From: Gillisia limnaea DSM 15749
GTDB taxonomy: Bacteria; Bacteroidota; Bacteroidia; Flavobacteriales; Flavobacteriaceae
Direction of reading: 5' to 3'
Length of the DNA stretch: 64,000 nt
Assembly (NCBI RefSeq): GCF_000243235.1
Contig: NZ_JH594606.1
Coordinates: forward strand, 1,671,851-1,735,850
Positions 61,734 through 64,000 of this stretch are shown here, piece by piece; position 1 is the stretch's first letter; each line of letters opens with the position of its first letter. The notes below the pieces were generated by a model. It did not search any database. It saw only the letters and a program-made list of their open reading frames with translations, and was not told where the DNA came from. The translations under genes were made by a program, and so were the position numbers.

Positions 61734-64000
61734 AATTTCCTGTTGTCACATTATTCCACGCAAAACTCCATCCATCGGTGCCATCTAAATCTTCTCCCAA
61801 TTTTATAGTTCCGTTAAAGAATTCTACTTTGGAAACTGTACCATCAGAATCGGTTGCTGTTGCAATAATAGTTATGGCTGCAGGTGAAGTAAAACTTGCA
61901 TTGTTTAAAGGTGCTGTGATAGCTATTGAAGGTGCTACATTCGCTGGATCCCCAACCACAATATTGATTGTTTCAGAAGTGGTTTCAGCTGACTTATCAT
62001 CTGTGGCTTTTGCAGTCAATGCATAATTGCCTGTTGCCACATTATTCCACGCAAAGCTCCATCCATCGCTGCCATCTAAATCTTCTCCCAATTTTATAGT
62101 TCCGTTAAAGAATTCCACTTTGGAAACTGTACCATCAGAATCGGTTGCTGTTGCTGTAATAGTTATGGCTGCAGGTGAAGTAAAACTTGCATTGTTTAAA
62201 GGTGCTGTAATTGCTACTGCAGGCGCGACATTCGCTGGATCTGTAACCACAATAGTGATTGTTTCAGAAGTGGTTTCAGCTAACTTATCATCTGTGGCTT
62301 TTGCAGTCAATGCATAATTGGCTGTTGCCACATTATTCCAAGCAAAGCTCCATCCATCGCTGCCATCTAAATCTTCTCCCAATTTTATAGTTCCGTTAAA
62401 GAATTCTACTTTGGAAACTGTACCATCAGAATCTGATGCTGTTGCAGTAATGTTGATCGAAGCAGGTGAAGTAAAACTTGCATTGTTTTCAGGAGCTGTA
62501 ATAGCTACTGCAGGCGCGACATTCGCTGGATCCCCAACCACAATATTGATTGTTTCAGAAGTGGTTTCAGCTGCCTTGTCATCTGTGGCTTTTGCAGTCA
62601 ATGCATAATTGCCTGTGGTCACATTATTCCAATCAAAACTCCATCCATCGCTGCCATCTAAATCTTCTCCCAATTTAGTGATGCCTTGGTAGAATTCCAC
62701 TTTGGAAACCGTACCGTCAGAATCGGATGCTGTTGCAGTAATAGTTATGGCTGCAGGTGAGGTAAAACTTGCATTGTTTAAAGGTGCTGTAATAGCTACT
62801 TCAGGAGCGACATTCGCTGGATCTGTAACCACAATAGTGATTGTTTCAGAAGTGGTTTCAGCTAACTTATCATCTGTGGCTTTTGCAGTCAATGCATAAT
62901 TGCCTGTTGCCACATTATTCCACGCAAAACTCCATCCATCGCTGCCATCTAAATCTTCTCGCAATTTTGTGGTGCCTTGGTAGAATTCCACTTTGAAAAC
63001 CGTACCGTCAGAATCGGATGCTGTTGCAGTAATAGTTATGGCTGCAGGTGAAGTAAAACTTGCATTGTTTTCAGGAGCTGTAATAGCTACTTCAGGAGCG
63101 ACATTCACCGGATCCCCAACCACAATAGTGATTGTTTCAGAAGTGGTTTCAGCTAACTTATCGTCTATGGCTTTTGCAGTCAATGCATAATTGCCTGTTG
63201 CCACATTATTCCACGCAAAGCTCCATCCATCGCTGCCATCTATATCTTCTCCCAATTTTGTAGTGCCTTGATAGAATTCCACTTTGGAAACCGTACCATC
63301 AGAATCTGATGCTGTTGCAGTAATAGTTATGGCTGCAGGGGAGGTAAAACTTGCATTATTTAAAGGAGCTGTAATTGCTACTGCAGGAGGTGCATTGACA
63401 CTAATGTTCACTAAAGCTGAAGTTGTCGCTGCTCCCTTATCATCTGTTGCGATAGCTGTTAATGAATAGGTGCCTTCCGCTACATCACTCCAGGTAAAAC
63501 TGTAGGGACTGCTCAAATCCTCTCCCAATTTTGTGGTGCCCTGGAAGAATTCTACCTTGGCTATAGTACCATCAGAATCTGATGCTGTTGCAGTAATAGT
63601 TATGGCTGCAGGGGAGGTAAAACTTGCATTATTTAAAGGAGCTGTAATTGCTACTGCAGGAGGTGCATTGACACTAATGTTCACTACAGCTGAAGTTGTC
63701 GCTGCTCCCTTATCATCTGTTGCGATAGCTGTTAATGAATAGTTGCCTGACGCAACATCACTCCAGGTAAAACTGTAGGGACTGCTCAAATCCTCTCCCA
63801 ATTTTGTGGTGCCCTGGAAGAATTCTACCTTGGCTATAGTACCATCGGTATCCGAGGCAGTTGCATCAATCGTGATAGCTGCAGGTGAAGTAAAACTTGC
63901 GTTATTTAAAGGAGCCGTAATAGCTACTGATGGAGGTGCATTGACACTAATGTTTACTATAGTTGAAGTTGTCGCTGCTCCTATATCATCTGTTGCGATA
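61084..64000. repeat. Tandem DNA repeat array coding for Ig-like domains
   Basis: Eight units of 291 bp (61084 to about 63390) are followed, toward higher coordinates, by units of 249 bp (two complete and one cut by the window end). Neighbouring 291-bp units share long identical stretches such as CTCCATCCATCGCTGCCATC, pointing to recent expansion or gene conversion. Confidence 0.9.
61705..64000 (-). CDS. Ig-like repeat surface protein, N-terminal side (partial, frameshifted end)
   Basis: Open from the window edge to a stop at 61705, more than 760 residues, all Big_7-like bacterial Ig domains. Two repeat kinds: a 97-residue form with LGEDLDGSDGWSFAWNNV and DDKLAETTSETITIVV, and, toward the N-terminus, an 83-residue form with LGEDLSSPYSFTWSDV and DDKGAATTSALVNISV. 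In the last repeat the frame runs into SAKDHR and stops, because an extra T at 61715 shifts it away from SAKATDDKLAE. Without the shift the gene would continue to 60798. Likely an adhesin or a large enzyme's stalk; the N-terminal domain is outside the window. Confidence 0.85.
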   Translation of the reverse strand, partial: IATDDIGAATTSTIVNISVNAPPSVAITAPLNNASFTSPAAITIDATASDTDGTIAKVEFFQGTTKLGEDLSSPYSFTWSDVASGNYSLTAIATDDKGAATTSAVVNISVNAPPAVAITAPLNNASFTSPAAITITATASDSDGTIAKVEFFQGTTKLGEDLSSPYSFTWSDVAEGTYSLTAIATDDKGAATTSALVNISVNAPPAVAITAPLNNASFTSPAAITITATASDSDGTVSKVEFYQGTTKLGEDIDGSDGWSFAWNNVATGNYALTAKAIDDKLAETTSETITIVVGDPVNVAPEVAITAPENNASFTSPAAITITATASDSDGTVFKVEFYQGTTKLREDLDGSDGWSFAWNNVATGNYALTAKATDDKLAETTSETITIVVTDPANVAPEVAITAPLNNASFTSPAAITITATASDSDGTVSKVEFYQGITKLGEDLDGSDGWSFDWNNVTTGNYALTAKATDDKAAETTSETINIVVGDPANVAPAVAITAPENNASFTSPASINITATASDSDGTVSKVEFFNGTIKLGEDLDGSDGWSFAWNNVATANYALTAKATDDKLAETTSETITIVVTDPANVAPAVAITAPLNNASFTSPAAITITATATDSDGTVSKVEFFNGTIKLGEDLDGSDGWSFAWNNVATGNYALTAKATDDKSAETTSETINIVVGDPANVAPSIAITAPLNNASFTSPAAITIIATATDSDGTVSKVEFFNGTIKLGEDLDGTDGWSFAWNNVTTGNYVLSAKDHR

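Noticed and set aside
61246..63742. Series of plus-strand frames of 61-96 codons repeating every 291 bp
   Set aside because: They are the antisense of the Ig-repeat gene; their regular spacing only copies the repeat period, and the minus frame has clear domain structure and a sorting signal.
1..64000. CRISPR array, tRNA, rRNA or prophage
   Set aside because: No regularly spaced short repeats other than protein-coding ones, no tRNA cloverleaf ends at island borders, and no phage structural or integrase genes were seen.

Overview
The window is AT-rich chromosomal DNA of a marine-type Flavobacteriaceae (Bacteroidota). The evidence is a TonB-dependent receptor with a DUF5689 partner, T9SS-type C-terminal sorting signals, DUF3078 and PorT-like barrels, TAnnTTTG promoter boxes in place of E. 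coli-type -10 boxes, little Shine-Dalgarno, and a flavobacterial heme gene order. I saw no rRNA, tRNA or CRISPR. The genus cannot be fixed from this window.

Layout. 1-2.4 kb: end of a DUF3078 protein, hflX and a secreted protein. 2.4-7.5 kb: an island with three carotenoid genes (CruF-like hydratase, UbiA-type prenyltransferase, CrtI-like desaturase) and a HigBA module. 7.6-15.2 kb: a secreted protein, an LpxR-like deacylase, a possible structured RNA, and a DUF5689 lipoprotein/TonB receptor/secreted nuclease locus. 15.5-20.4 kb: TauE/SafE transporter, radical SAM protein, enoyl-CoA hydratase, NtrY-like kinase and hemJ. 20.4-31.1 kb: MATE exporter, hemH, ThuA protein and an AraC regulator, divergent from hemA-hemC-hemD-hemE-(unknown)-hemF-hemB. 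31.2-37.7 kb: small unknown genes, CNNM/CorC protein, ogt, serine hydrolase, an inserted two-gene cassette and a PolB-like exonuclease. 37.7-41.3 kb: ALDH7-type dehydrogenase, 3-hydroxyanthranilate dioxygenase, asparaginase lipoprotein. 41.4-47.6 kb: GbsR/MarR regulator and an RND tripartite efflux operon. 47.6-49.8 kb: decayed DNA around a small GNAT gene, then a porin-like gene. 50.2-60.6 kb: a polysaccharide cluster with Wzm/Wzt ABC export and glycosyltransferases, decayed mobile DNA, and a methyltransferase. 60.8-64 kb: a giant Ig-repeat protein with a T9SS signal, running off the window.

How it works together. Heme synthesis from glutamyl-tRNA is nearly complete in 11 kb (hemA, B, C, D, E, F, H, J; hemL is not here), with a divergently transcribed AraC regulator. 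The carotenoid trio matches the gene set used for C50 bacterioruberin-type pigments.

The main unexpected pattern is that three accessory blocks (2.4-7.5, 35.3-37.0 and 49.8-59.3 kb) are each bordered by a partial, diverged direct duplication of the neighbouring host gene. Two unrelated two-gene cassettes (HigBA, and a GNAT-like gene with a 56-residue basic protein) share the same ~110-bp element at their 3' end. The Ig-repeat gene carries a 1-nt insertion inside a repeat that cuts off its secretion signal.
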